This document shows, piece after piece, positions 15,503 through 23,571 of a stretch of 64,000 nt of DNA; positions within the stretch are counted from its first letter, which is position 1; every line of letters begins with the position of its first letter. The position numbers and the translations under genes were made by a program. Below the pieces are notes generated by a model, which worked only from the letters and a program-made list of their open reading frames with translations, was not told the origin of the DNA and did not search any database. The stretch comes from Bdellovibrio bacteriovorus str. Tiberius (GTDB taxonomy: Bacteria > Bdellovibrionota > Bdellovibrionia > Bdellovibrionales > Bdellovibrionaceae). The stretch lies in the NCBI RefSeq assembly GCF_000317895.1, contig NC_019567.1, positions 2,108,001 to 2,172,000 on the forward strand, read 5' to 3'.

Positions 15503-16471
15503 ATGACAAAAACAGCAAAACAAATCCTCATTTTATTGGTGTCCCTTTTATCAACCCAAAGCTTTGCCGCCCCGGCCGGGAAAATCTCGGACTCCCTGGT
15601 GGAAAACCTGGCCTGCGACCGGCTTTCGACAGATGAAATCTATCGCCGCATCCGCCCCGAATCTTTAGGAAGCAGCTATCACAACCTGTCGGTAAACTGG
15701 CCGTTTTCAGCCGGGCTTTATGATCTGGCAGCGTGCTGGTCCTTGTCGCGCACGCAGCGCCTGTTCTTTTATCTGTCGCGCTGGAATCAGAACAGTGATC
15801 CAACGCCTCTGCAGACCACGGAAATCCTGGACATGGTGCGCGGCAGCCGTCCGTATGCTTCAGGCAGCGGATTGAAAGAAACGGCATTGAGCGAATTCAA
15901 AATCTTCAGCCAAAAAGATTCCCAGTGGCGCACCAACACGCCGTTGTGGTCACAGATGCAGTATGGTTTTTCTCAGAAATTTTCAAACGGCAAAACAATG
16001 TACCGCGCATGGAAACATGAAATTGAACACTATCAAAAAGAACGCTTTCATGAATTTGCAAAAAATCTGAAATTCGTTATTGGAGATGACGCCCGCAGTG
16101 GTCGCAAGAACCGCCAGACCCGTGATGTGCTTTTAAGAAACCTTGAATCCCACCGTCTGACTTTGCTTTTGTTGCGCCCCACCCGCACCGCCCAGCACGT
16201 TGTGGTGGCCAAGTCCTTTGAAATGAAAAGCAACGGACGAATCGAGATTCGCGTCTATGATTCCAATCAGCCCCTGCGGGATCAGCTCGTGGTTTTTGAT
16301 GGTCGCGAAGACGACTTCTATGCGCCGGACATCGTGCGCGGACTGCCTCGGGTGAAAAACGCCAACGACGCCATCGGTGTGTTTATTGTGGATGAATACG
16401 AACGAAGCCTTGTCGACGCGGCCTTGTTGAAACACTATAAGAAAGCCTGCTCAGCCCCGACCGGAACGTAA
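15503..16471 (+). CDS. secreted protein, possible papain-like cysteine peptidase
   Basis: 322 residues with a signal peptide (cleavage near SFAAPA, residue 24). I do not recognise the family by name. Three segments are spaced as in papain-fold peptidases: DLAACWSLSR (Cys78-Trp79, like the 'CWAFS' start helix), TAQHVVVAKSF (His232 on a strand) and RIEIRVYDSNQP (Asp253/Asn255). No oxyanion Gln lies six residues before the Cys, so activity is uncertain. No clear ribosome site precedes the ATG. It is divergent from the PilZ gene and followed by a bidirectional terminator, so it is probably transcribed alone. Confidence 0.6.
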   Translation: MTKTAKQILILLVSLLSTQSFAAPAGKISDSLVENLACDRLSTDEIYRRIRPESLGSSYHNLSVNWPFSAGLYDLAACWSLSRTQRLFFYLSRWNQNSDPTPLQTTEILDMVRGSRPYASGSGLKETALSEFKIFSQKDSQWRTNTPLWSQMQYGFSQKFSNGKTMYRAWKHEIEHYQKERFHEFAKNLKFVIGDDARSGRKNRQTRDVLLRNLESHRLTLLLLRPTRTAQHVVVAKSFEMKSNGRIEIRVYDSNQPLRDQLVVFDGREDDFYAPDIVRGLPRVKNANDAIGVFIVDEYERSLVDAALLKHYKKACSAPTGT

Positions 16472-16484
16472 ACTGAAGCAGAAA

Positions 16485-16520
16485 TAAAAAAAGCCATCCT
16501 TATCAGGTGGCTTTTTTTAT
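16485..16520 (+). terminator. bidirectional rho-independent terminator
   Basis: AAAAAAGCCAtCC pairs with GGtGGCTTTTTT around a short TTATCA-type loop, with T tracts on both strands. It serves the secreted protein gene and the opposing L,D-transpeptidase. Confidence 0.85.
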
Positions 16521-16547
16521 TTTGAAACGTACCGAAACATTTGAAAT

Positions 16548-17162
16548 TTAGTTGCCGGACATTTTGCAGATTTCAACCAGAGTCTTTTCTTTAACTAGAG
16601 AATAAATCTCTTCGATCTCCGGGTTGGTCACTGCCACACACCCTTGGGTCCAGTTCATCGGATGGATCAAACCCACCGCCTGACCTTTGCGTTCTTCTGA
16701 AGGCAGACCGTGGATCATAATATCGCCACCTGCAGACTTGCCTTGAGCTTTTGCGAACTCTGTATCCGCTTTATTCGGATAGGAAACATGCAAAGCCTTT
16801 GTGTACTGACTTTGAGGATTTTTATAGTCGATAGAGTACAAGCCTTCCGGCGTCTTGTTGTCACCCTCGAACTGTTTGTGACCGACAGGGTTTCTGCCGA
16901 AGGCCACCGGGTACACTTTCAACAAGGTGTCGCCAGAGATCAGATAAAGCTCTTTACGGTCTTTAGAGACCACAATTCTTTCCACTTTCAGCTCTTCCGC
17001 CTGAAGACGGTCCACGCTTTCACGGCTGCGATCCAAAAGCTTATCGACCTGGGAAATGTCTTCGCAATAGCGGAAAGACTTGTCCAGCGCCTTGGAACCG
17101 GCACCAAAAGAGTTTGTAGCAAACAGACTTAGAGCAATAAGGGGAAGCAATGTCTTTTTCAT
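16548..17162 (-). CDS. L,D-transpeptidase (YkuD domain)
   Basis: 204 residues from the ATG at 17162. A signal peptide covers about residues 1-20. The YkuD domain begins at VERIVVSKDRKELYLI. Its catalytic segment holds His151 (IMIHGLPS) and Cys175 (NWTQGCVAVTN); the family consensus is HG...S.GC...N. GDNKTPEGLYSI is the typical loop before it. The enzyme makes 3-3 cross-links or attaches or removes groups on peptidoglycan stem peptides in the periplasm. There is no LysM domain. TATAAC lies seven bases before the ATG with no ribosome site, suggesting a leaderless mRNA. Confidence 0.9.
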   Translation of the reverse strand: MKKTLLPLIALSLFATNSFGAGSKALDKSFRYCEDISQVDKLLDRSRESVDRLQAEELKVERIVVSKDRKELYLISGDTLLKVYPVAFGRNPVGHKQFEGDNKTPEGLYSIDYKNPQSQYTKALHVSYPNKADTEFAKAQGKSAGGDIMIHGLPSEERKGQAVGLIHPMNWTQGCVAVTNPEIEEIYSLVKEKTLVEICKMSGN

Positions 17163-17251
17163 GACGAGAGTTATATCACACTCACCATTCATTCACATCC
17201 ACCCGTAAAAGATATTTTTTTGTAATGAATTTTCAGTCGTAAAAACCAAAT

Positions 17252-17284
17252 AAAAAGGTCCCCGTGATTTTCACGGAGACCCCT
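17252..17284 (-). terminator. rho-independent terminator of the NlpC/P60 gene
   Basis: On the minus strand GGTCTCCGTGA pairs with TCACGGGGACC around AAA and is followed by TTTTTATTT. Confidence 0.85.
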
Positions 17285-17320
17285 ATTGTCACTCTGTCAA
17301 AAAGTTATTCATCGCGCTGA

Positions 17321-18889
17321 TTAGCGGCGCAAGCTGGAGCAGGAAGAAATACAAGCCTCTCGGGCCATTTTCACTCGTGGAGCCATACAGTCCGTCGTGC
17401 CCTTGTGGCGAATCACCGACAACGTACCCACATTCGGAGTATAAGTCTTGTTGTTCACCTTCGCCAGACACGCATAGTAAGCGTACTTTTCCAGACCCGT
17501 CTGCATTTTCGCACTGGTTGGCAGATACACACGAGCATCAAAGAAGTTAATACCCACACCACCCACATTCGGAGAGCTCTGTGCAACAGTAAAATCAAAA
17601 CCGCTGGATTTGATTTTCGAGCAGTCGCTTTCTGTTTTCGCAGAAGCAATACCGAATGGATCTGAACCCGCTTTATCGATCAACAGAACGTGACCATAAA
17701 CTGCCACGATGTCACCGGCTTTCAGTGACGTCGCTGGTGTCACAGAGATTTTGCTTAAACAAGTCAGACCATTGTTCTGAGGCTCAACATAAGAGCTGGA
17801 ACCCCACGCCCACGAATCCGACGCTTTCAAAGCCCGCCCGGATTTCAAACGAAGACCCGCCGTCGCCATTGAAGTATAGACGTAACCAGAGCAGTCAATA
17901 CCCAGAACCTTGGTGCCATCACCGTTGTTCTTAAACATATCGATCGGGGAATCAGCAGCCGTTGTGCCATAAGGCTTGCCGCCGTAATCGTAAATCAAAG
18001 GATTGCTCTTCACACTGAAGCAACCTTCACCATATCCTGACACACCCTTGATATAAGGATGGCTCGCCTGAACCTTGGAAAGGCTGGCAATCTCACGCTT
18101 GCTGCCCACACCATCTGAATGCTTACCCACGATAGAGATACCCGAGATGGTCTCGGTCTGCGCATTCAGATCCGGCAAAACCACGCTTTGGCAGGTCTGA
18201 TAAGAAGTCGCAAAGGCCCAACGGGCGCCAAATACGGACAAAGGCTCCCCGGCACTCAAGGCCTGGGCTTTATGATATTCATAATCACGATTCGGTTCTG
18301 GCGTCGGTTCAACCACATTGCCGCCCCCTGAGCTGGATCCAGAATCCGTGTCCGTGCTGCCGGAACCAGTGCCGGTGCCCGCGGTGGAGTTGTCACCCGC
18401 TGGACAGTTCAGTTCGAAGCTGTCCACGGTCTTTGAAAGCTGAGTGAAATTGCCACGCACTTTATCCTGCATATAGCTTCTGAAGACCGTGGAACGGTCC
18501 CCAACGTCAATCGCTGACAGAAGCATCAAAAGCTGCTCCGGCGTTTCCACGCGCTCGCCTTTTGGGGCTTCCTCAAGCAAAGACACCACCAGCTTATCCA
18601 GCTCGGCTTGCAGCTTTTCCTGATCTTCACTGGTCATGCTTGGATTTTCAGCAGCCAGCTTTTGCACCTGATCGCGCATGGCCTGCTTCAGTGTTTCAGC
18701 CGCCGGGATCTCTTTTTGCTCAATCAGATAGGCCTTCAGGCCGTCCCAGAGCTTCATCTCCAGCTTGTTGTCTTTGCAGGCAATGTCATTACCCACCTGC
18801 GAAGCGATATTGTTCATGGCCTCATACCCTTGCGGTGCGCAGGCCGTCATCATCATCCCTAAGATCAAAACCATTCCGTGTGTTTTCAT
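17321..18889 (-). CDS. NlpC/P60-family lipoprotein
   Basis: 522 residues. Lipobox MTAC gives the lipidated Cys at 17. A helical region (about 20-160) is followed by a Gly/Ser/Thr/Asp/Pro linker (165-200) and then a C-terminal catalytic region. Cys333 in IDCSGYVYTS and His400 in VAVYGHVLLIDK fit the Cys-His pair of NlpC/P60 peptidases, which cut peptide bonds in peptidoglycan stems. The remaining 120 residues contain five more Cys. The family is usually 150-350 residues; the long N-terminal stalk is unusual and may span periplasm or project from the surface. The start element is GCCGATAA-N7-ATG with no ribosome site, shared with the fibre and TPR genes. Confidence 0.85.
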   Translation of the reverse strand: MKTHGMVLILGMMMTACAPQGYEAMNNIASQVGNDIACKDNKLEMKLWDGLKAYLIEQKEIPAAETLKQAMRDQVQKLAAENPSMTSEDQEKLQAELDKLVVSLLEEAPKGERVETPEQLLMLLSAIDVGDRSTVFRSYMQDKVRGNFTQLSKTVDSFELNCPAGDNSTAGTGTGSGSTDTDSGSSSGGGNVVEPTPEPNRDYEYHKAQALSAGEPLSVFGARWAFATSYQTCQSVVLPDLNAQTETISGISIVGKHSDGVGSKREIASLSKVQASHPYIKGVSGYGEGCFSVKSNPLIYDYGGKPYGTTAADSPIDMFKNNGDGTKVLGIDCSGYVYTSMATAGLRLKSGRALKASDSWAWGSSSYVEPQNNGLTCLSKISVTPATSLKAGDIVAVYGHVLLIDKAGSDPFGIASAKTESDCSKIKSSGFDFTVAQSSPNVGGVGINFFDARVYLPTSAKMQTGLEKYAYYACLAKVNNKTYTPNVGTLSVIRHKGTTDCMAPRVKMAREACISSCSSLRR

Positions 18890-18896
18890 AGGGAAC

Positions 18897-18924
18897 TTAT
18901 CGGCAGGCTTACTTGGACAGATTA
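18897..18924 (-). promoter_or_regulatory. sigma-28-type promoter, leaderless
   Basis: On the minus strand TAAT, a 16-base spacer, then a perfect GCCGATAA. The ATG of the NlpC/P60 gene begins exactly seven bases after the -10 element, where transcription would start. Confidence 0.6.
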
Positions 18925-18945
18925 CACTCGCGGTGAATTTTAGAC

Positions 18946-18975
18946 TCGACTAGACTAAAAATTAGTCACTATAAT
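18946..18975 (+). promoter_or_regulatory. sigma-70 promoter of mscS
   Basis: TCGACT, an 18-base spacer, then a perfect TATAAT at 18970-18975. It leaves a leader of about 19 bases with AGAGGG before the MscS-type channel ATG. Confidence 0.55.
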
Positions 18976-19000
18976 CAGAGTTCAAGAGGGACACATCAGC

Positions 19001-20056
19001 ATGGCAGAAAAGTTTATCAAAATTCAGGCACTCTATGGACTCCTTGAACTTGAGCCTTTCATACTTTTGGGGGCTTTGATTGCCATCACGTGGATCTTTT
19101 ATAAGTTCTTCCTGAAGGAAGCTTCCGACGAAAGACATCGCAGTCTTCGCAATCATTTCCGCACTTTGCTTCGCCATTACGTGATTTTGGCCTTCTTGTT
19201 TTTGCTCTTTATCTTCATGCAAACCTCCGAACCCCAGATCGGGCGCTTTGCGAAGTTCATTCCGTATGTCGCCTTCCTGACTTTTATTTGGGGCAACGTG
19301 GTGTTTGTGAAAACATCCCGTCTGATAGTCCTGCAGTACCTGTTCCTGGGTTCGATGAAGCACGGTGTTCCTTTGCTTCTGGTGAACATTTTCTCTTTGA
19401 TCCTGTCGATCGTGTTGGTGTTCTGGGGCATCACCCATGTCTTTGGCCTGGAAGTGGGGCCCCTGCTGGCGACCTCGGCCGCGGCCTCGGTGATTCTGGG
19501 TCTGGCATTACAAGATACTTTGGGAAATCTGTTTGCCGGAATTTCCCTGCAGCTGGATCGCAACTTTGAAATCGGTGACTGGCTGGAAATCACGAGCGGT
19601 ATTCAGAAAGCCACCGGACAGGTGCGTGAGATCACCTGGCGCTCAACGACCCTGGTGGGTTTTTCAGACGAACTGATCACGTTCCCGAATCGTTTTATGG
19701 CCAATGCTCAGATTTCAAACTTCTCTCCGCCGGACAACCCTATTGTGCGTCGTCAGATCTTCCGCCTGGCATTTGGGCAGAATATTGAACTGGCCAAGCA
19801 GATTCTAGAGCGCACCGTGGCTGGTGTGGGCGAAATCCGAGGCATTCCGGCACCTTGGGCCTATGTCAGTGATACCAATGAACACTGGGTGGAAGTGAAA
19901 ATCATCTACTTCATTGATAACTACGGGTCTCAATTTAACATTGGCGACAAGGTTTACGTGCGCGGGATTGAGGCTCTGAAAGCTCAGGGGATCAAATTAG
20001 CTCGACAAGTGGTTGAGCTATCAGATACAAACCAAGGCCATGAAATCAGTCGTTAA
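19001..20056 (+). CDS. MscS-family mechanosensitive channel
   Basis: 351 residues. Transmembrane helices lie at about residues 14-34, 60-78, 85-105 and 125-147. The pore-lining helix is VGPLLATSAAASVILGLALQ, rich in small residues as TM3 of MscS. The MscS signature LQDTLGNLFAGISLQLDRNFEIGDW follows, with the beta domain (GQVREITWRSTTL, ITFPNRFMANAQISNFSPP) and the alpha/beta C-terminal domain. It releases solutes during osmotic downshock, relevant to a cell that lives inside osmotically changing prey. Its 3' end overlaps the ttcA start by 17 bases, so the two are co-translated. Confidence 0.92.
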   Translation: MAEKFIKIQALYGLLELEPFILLGALIAITWIFYKFFLKEASDERHRSLRNHFRTLLRHYVILAFLFLLFIFMQTSEPQIGRFAKFIPYVAFLTFIWGNVVFVKTSRLIVLQYLFLGSMKHGVPLLLVNIFSLILSIVLVFWGITHVFGLEVGPLLATSAAASVILGLALQDTLGNLFAGISLQLDRNFEIGDWLEITSGIQKATGQVREITWRSTTLVGFSDELITFPNRFMANAQISNFSPPDNPIVRRQIFRLAFGQNIELAKQILERTVAGVGEIRGIPAPWAYVSDTNEHWVEVKIIYFIDNYGSQFNIGDKVYVRGIEALKAQGIKLARQVVELSDTNQGHEISR

Positions 20057-20819
20057 TTTTGAACACCCCCTGGCGGTAAAAATCCGCAAACAGATCGTGC
20101 AGGCGCTGAACGACTTCAACATGATTGAAGACGGCGACAAGGTCATGGTCTGCGTTTCTGGCGGCAAAGATTCCAGCGTTCTGCTGGCATTGCTGACCGA
20201 GATCCAACGACGCTCTGAACGCAAATTCCAGGTCGAAGCTGCGATTTTGGATCAAAAGCAACCGGGCTTTGATGTGTCCAAATTCAAACTTTGGGTGGAA
20301 AGCCTGGGCGTGCCTTTTCATATCGTTGAAAAAGACACTTACTCGATCGTGAAAGAAAAAGTTCAGGGCGGGACGTTCTGTTCACTTTGCTCTCGCCTGC
20401 GCCGGGCGATTCTTTATAATTTCGCCCACGACAACGGCTTTACCAAACTGGCGCTGGGACACCACCGCGACGATCTGGTTCACACGGCCTTGCTGAACAT
20501 GTTCTATGTCGGCACGACGGCAGCCATGCCACCAAAACTGAAATCCGACGACGAACGCAACATTCTGCTTCGCCCGCTGTGCTATGTTTCTGAAAGAGAC
20601 ATCGAAGAACTGGCGGCGGACTGGGACTTCCCGGTGATTCCGTGCAACCTGTGCGGATCCCAGGACGGATTGAAGCGTCAGCGTATTAAACAAATTGTTC
20701 GAGATCTCGAAAAAGAGATCCCGAACATCTATGCCTCCATCCAGACTTCAATGTCGAACATCAAACCAAGCCAGATGATGGATCAGGATTTGTGGGACTT
20801 TAAGAACCTCAAGACCTAG
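20040..20819 (+). CDS. ttcA: tRNA 2-thiocytidine biosynthesis protein TtcA
   Basis: 259 residues from the ATG at 20040, which lies inside the end of the MscS gene. The PP-loop SGGKDS is at residues 40-45. Two CxxC pairs that ligate the 4Fe-4S cluster are FCSLCSRLRRA (Cys114, Cys117) and PCNLCGSQ (Cys202, Cys205). LGHHRDDLVHTALLNMFY is the conserved family helix. TtcA thiolates C32 of certain tRNAs using ATP and cysteine-derived sulfur. A TTG nine codons upstream is a weaker start. The stop codon overlaps that of the convergent YcnI-like gene (CTAG). Confidence 0.93.
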   Translation: MKSVVNFEHPLAVKIRKQIVQALNDFNMIEDGDKVMVCVSGGKDSSVLLALLTEIQRRSERKFQVEAAILDQKQPGFDVSKFKLWVESLGVPFHIVEKDTYSIVKEKVQGGTFCSLCSRLRRAILYNFAHDNGFTKLALGHHRDDLVHTALLNMFYVGTTAAMPPKLKSDDERNILLRPLCYVSERDIEELAADWDFPVIPCNLCGSQDGLKRQRIKQIVRDLEKEIPNIYASIQTSMSNIKPSQMMDQDLWDFKNLKT

Positions 20820-21292
20820 TGGCCCGAGGCCCCTGCGGTGACCTTCAAGCTTGCCGCCGGAGCTGCCAACTCGTGTTCATCCTGGCCTGGTGCCGGAATA
20901 TCAAACCAGTCAATCTGACCTTTTTCACAAACCTGCGAGACTTTGAAATACAAAGTCGAATTTGCCGGGGCCATGATTTTCGCGCGAATCACAAATTCAT
21001 CATAGAAAGCATCCGGCAGATTCCCACCGCTGAATTTCACTGCGGTAGCAACACCGTTGCTGTCAGTTTCAACATTCACATCCCAGCCTGGTTTTGGCAT
21101 TGGTTTCGGAGTGGTGAAACCCTTTGGCAGATGCACCGTCAGGGACGTTGTGGCCGTGGCATCACAACCATGGGGAACGCGCACAACAGCCTTATAATAG
21201 CTGCCAGCCGCCGCTTGAGGATTCTCCAGGGACACGTGGGCAAACGCTTGGGAACCAAGCAATAGAGTCAATACCGGGATCAGTTTAAGCAC
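20816..21292 (-). CDS. YcnI/DUF1775-family exported protein
   Basis: 158 residues starting at a GTG (21292) that has an excellent AAGGAGG ribosome site seven bases upstream; the open frame continues further upstream without one. The signal peptide ends at SQAFA, leaving mature residue His18 in AHVSLENPQAAAGSYY. In DUF1775 proteins this N-terminal His plus an acidic residue and a Trp bind Cu(II); here PGWDVNVETD offers the Trp. The fold is cupredoxin/Fn3-like. The usual C-terminal membrane anchor is absent. A periplasmic copper-binding role is inferred from the family; no copper genes adjoin. Confidence 0.88.
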   Translation of the reverse strand: MLKLIPVLTLLLGSQAFAHVSLENPQAAAGSYYKAVVRVPHGCDATATTSLTVHLPKGFTTPKPMPKPGWDVNVETDSNGVATAVKFSGGNLPDAFYDEFVIRAKIMAPANSTLYFKVSQVCEKGQIDWFDIPAPGQDEHELAAPAASLKVTAGASGH

Positions 21293-21373
21293 AAAGGCCT
21301 CCTTGATGGATGAATTTTTAATCCACCTCAAGAAAGCCCACAATGCAGCAAACAGTTGCGTAAAAAAAGCGCC

Positions 21374-21985
21374 TTAGGCCATGGCCTTCTGGACCGCAGG
21401 ACGCGCCCCCACCAGCTCGGCCCAGCGTTTAACAGACGGCTTGTCTTCAAACCAACCCGGCTGGGCGTGAATAAAGCCCGCCACCCATGGATAGGTCACC
21501 ATGTCGGCAATGGTATAACTTTCACCCGCCAGATACTTGTTTCCGGAAAGCTGAATTTCCATAACGCCCACCAGGCGGTGCGCCTCTTTTTCAAAGCGCT
21601 CAATAAAACCCGGATTGTGCGGAGTCAGCGTATTCAGCCCATAGTAATAGTTCCCAAAGATCGGACCGATCGCCGACATCTGGAACATCACCCACTGCAA
21701 AGTGCGGGTTTTTTCCGGCAAAGACGCACCCAGGAACTTTCCGTGCTTTTCAGCCAGATAGTACAAAATAGCTCCGCTTTCAAAAACGGTCGTCTGCCCT
21801 TCCGGCCCCTTGTTGTCGATGATTGTCGGGATCTTTCCATTGGGATTCAGCGCCAGGAACTCAGGCTTTTTTTGCTCCAGATCCTTCAAGTTCACCTTGT
21901 GCAGATTGTAGGCAAGGCCCAGCTCTTCCAGCATAATGGTCACTTTGCGGCCGTTGGGGGTGGAGGCGGTGTAAAACTCGATCAT
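21374..21985 (-). CDS. glutathione S-transferase, Ure2p/YfcG-like
   Basis: 203 residues from the ATG at 21985, preceded by AAGGAG; about 40 further codons are open upstream but lack a start signal. The N-terminal thioredoxin-like domain shows YTASTPNGRKVTIMLEELGL, the cis-Pro NPNGKIPTIID and ESGAILYYLAEK that contacts the glutathione gamma-glutamyl group. An all-helical C-terminal domain follows. The TPNGRK motif with Asn in place of the usual catalytic residue is typical of the Ure2p/YfcG (nu-class) enzymes, which often show disulfide-bond reductase activity. Probably a stand-alone gene. Confidence 0.9.
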   Translation of the reverse strand: MIEFYTASTPNGRKVTIMLEELGLAYNLHKVNLKDLEQKKPEFLALNPNGKIPTIIDNKGPEGQTTVFESGAILYYLAEKHGKFLGASLPEKTRTLQWVMFQMSAIGPIFGNYYYGLNTLTPHNPGFIERFEKEAHRLVGVMEIQLSGNKYLAGESYTIADMVTYPWVAGFIHAQPGWFEDKPSVKRWAELVGARPAVQKAMA

Positions 21986-22065
21986 AGATGAACTCCTTAA
22001 GGCGAAAGACCCTAGTTTAGACCCGCTTTCGCTAAAACGGGACCCCTGACCACCCGCATCCATGA

Positions 22066-22094
22066 TTGCTGCCACCATCTTAATGAGATAGATT
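22066..22094 (+). promoter_or_regulatory. possible tRNA promoter
   Basis: TTGCTG, a 17-base spacer, then TAGATT; the predicted start is about 12 bases before the tRNA. Confidence 0.4.
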
Positions 22095-22112
22095 TTTGTC
22101 TTCATACCACAC

Positions 22113-22190
22113 GTGCGGATATAGCGTAGTTGGTAGCGCGCTTCCTTGACATGGAAGAGGTCACTGGTTCAAGTCCAGTTATTCGCACCA
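22113..22190 (+). tRNA. tRNA-Val(GAC)
   Basis: The acceptor stem GTGCGGA pairs with TTCGCAC (one G-T pair). The anticodon stem CTTCC/GGAAG encloses loop TTGACAT, so the anticodon is GAC (valine, reading GUC and GUU). The T arm contains GGTTCAAGTCC. The 3' CCA is encoded. The D arm is AGCGTAGTTGGTAGCGC. Confidence 0.93.
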
Positions 22191-22212
22191 TTTCTTCCCC
22201 ATTTTCGACAGA

Positions 22213-22242
22213 TTGATTTTTGCAAGTTTCCTGCGCTATCTT
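22213..22242 (+). promoter_or_regulatory. sigma-70-type promoter, leaderless
   Basis: TTGATT, an 18-base spacer, then TATCTT. The ATG of the M48 lipoprotein lies six bases after the -10, and no ribosome site precedes it. Confidence 0.45.
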
Positions 22243-22248
22243 AGTTTC

Positions 22249-23049
22249 ATGAAAACAATGAGACTTATCGCCCTGCTTATGACATCCATGCTTATCAGCT
22301 GCTCCACTCTGGCTCCGAAAGTGAACGAGTCAGATATCAATGCCGAAGCGGCCAAAGCTTACGCTGAAATCAAAACCAAATCCAAAATCTCCACCAACAA
22401 AGAATGGACCGCGATGGTTCAGCGTGTGGCCGATCGTATCGCGAAAGCCTCTGGTGAAAACTTTCAATGGGAAGTCATCCTGATCGACAGCCCCGAGGTC
22501 AATGCCTGGTGCATGCCCGGCGGTAAGATGGCGGTTTATACCGGCATCATGCCCGTGCTAAAAACCGAAGGCGCCCTGGCTGCCGTAATGGGGCATGAAG
22601 TGGCTCACGCGACTTTGCGCCACGGGATGGAAGGTTATATCCGCGCCAAACAACAAAGCTATGCCGGCATCCTGATTGCGGGCGCCACCGTGGTGGGCGG
22701 ACAGTTGCTTTGCAAAACAGACGAATGCCGCAAATGGAGTGCTCTGGGTGGCGTGGCAGCAGGCTTTGCCCTGACCTTCCTGGAGAGAAAATTCAGTCGC
22801 GGAGATGAAACATCTGCGGATAAAAAAGGCCAGATCTATATGGCTAAGGCCGGATATGACCCGAAAGAATCTTTGGTATTGTGGGATCGTATGAATGCCG
22901 CAAAACAAGGCGCCGCCCCACCTGAATTTATTTCCACGCACCCGTCTGATCAGACGCGCAAAAATAATCTAAAGGGTTGGCTGCCAGAAGCTGAATCCGT
23001 TTACGCCCAGTCACCAAGCAAATACGGCCTGGGCGCCACAATCAAGTAA
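22249..23049 (+). CDS. M48-family metallopeptidase lipoprotein
   Basis: 266 residues from the ATG at 22249. Lipobox LISC gives the lipidated Cys at 18. The zinc site is HEVAH at 116-120 with third ligand Glu187 in RGDETSADKKG. WCMPGGKMAVYTGI, just before the zinc helix, is the conserved M48 substrate strand. The FISTHPSDQTRKNNLKGWL ending is the usual family tail. It resembles LoiP/YggG and BepA-type proteases, which degrade misassembled outer-membrane proteins. A central hydrophobic stretch (about 140-180) may touch the membrane. The gene follows the tRNA and is convergent with the next gene, with one base between the stop codons. Confidence 0.92.
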   Translation: MKTMRLIALLMTSMLISCSTLAPKVNESDINAEAAKAYAEIKTKSKISTNKEWTAMVQRVADRIAKASGENFQWEVILIDSPEVNAWCMPGGKMAVYTGIMPVLKTEGALAAVMGHEVAHATLRHGMEGYIRAKQQSYAGILIAGATVVGGQLLCKTDECRKWSALGGVAAGFALTFLERKFSRGDETSADKKGQIYMAKAGYDPKESLVLWDRMNAAKQGAAPPEFISTHPSDQTRKNNLKGWLPEAESVYAQSPSKYGLGATIK

Positions 23050-23050
23050 C

Positions 23051-23446
23051 CTACTTACAAGACGCGGTAAAGATCACATCCTTTGCCGCAAACTGCACAT
23101 CATAACGGTCTTCCGACTTGTTGTGCTTCATCGATAGACGACCCGCTTCCAGATAGGCTCCACCAAAAGTGTCTTGCAAATCACTGACGGACACTAACGC
23201 ATCCAAATATCCATCTGCCAACGACTGACTTAAAGAAGAATTCTCAAAAGATGAATTGGTGTAGGATGTTTTGCTTTCACCATCCATAGAATACACAGTC
23301 ACCGTCAGACGCTCTTTCTGACCGTCAAGTGATTCCACTTGAATATCCATATCGGCAATGTCACCCATACGACAAATCATAGTGGTATCCGCAAACGCGG
23401 CGGCGGAAAGCAAACTGATCAGAATAAAAACGGACAGATTCATCAT
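23051..23446 (-). CDS. secreted hypothetical protein
   Basis: 131 residues from the first of two adjacent ATG codons (23446, 23443), with AGGAG upstream. The signal peptide is about 19 residues. The mature protein has Cys near the start (MICRMGD) and at the very end (FTASCK), likely paired. The rest is strand-rich, for example GQKERLTVTVYSMDGESKTSY and RYDVQFAAKDVIFT. Family not recognised. It belongs to the class of small two-Cys periplasmic proteins common in this organism. Confidence 0.7.
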   Translation of the reverse strand: MMNLSVFILISLLSAAAFADTTMICRMGDIADMDIQVESLDGQKERLTVTVYSMDGESKTSYTNSSFENSSLSQSLADGYLDALVSVSDLQDTFGGAYLEAGRLSMKHNKSEDRYDVQFAAKDVIFTASCK

Positions 23447-23522
23447 ATATTTCTCCTGCATTGTGTGAAGGTCAGGGAATATAGACAAAGCTTTGTGAAA
23501 TATCGAGTTAGGAGATTTTAAT

Positions 23523-23558
23523 AAAAGGTGGTCCGGGCAGTGGGAGTTCCTGCCCGGA
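23523..23558 (-). terminator. probable terminator of the FadI-type thiolase gene
   Basis: On the minus strand TCCGGGCAG pairs with CTGCCCGGA around a nine-base loop; CCACC separates it from TTTTATT, so the T tract is not adjacent. Confidence 0.6.
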
Positions 23559-23571
23559 AGAGAAACAATTG

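Noticed and set aside
18937..18975. Operator built from repeated GACTA/TAGTC words upstream of mscS
   Set aside because: Arms are short and imperfect, and they overlap an ordinary promoter in AT-rich sequence; chance is a sufficient explanation.
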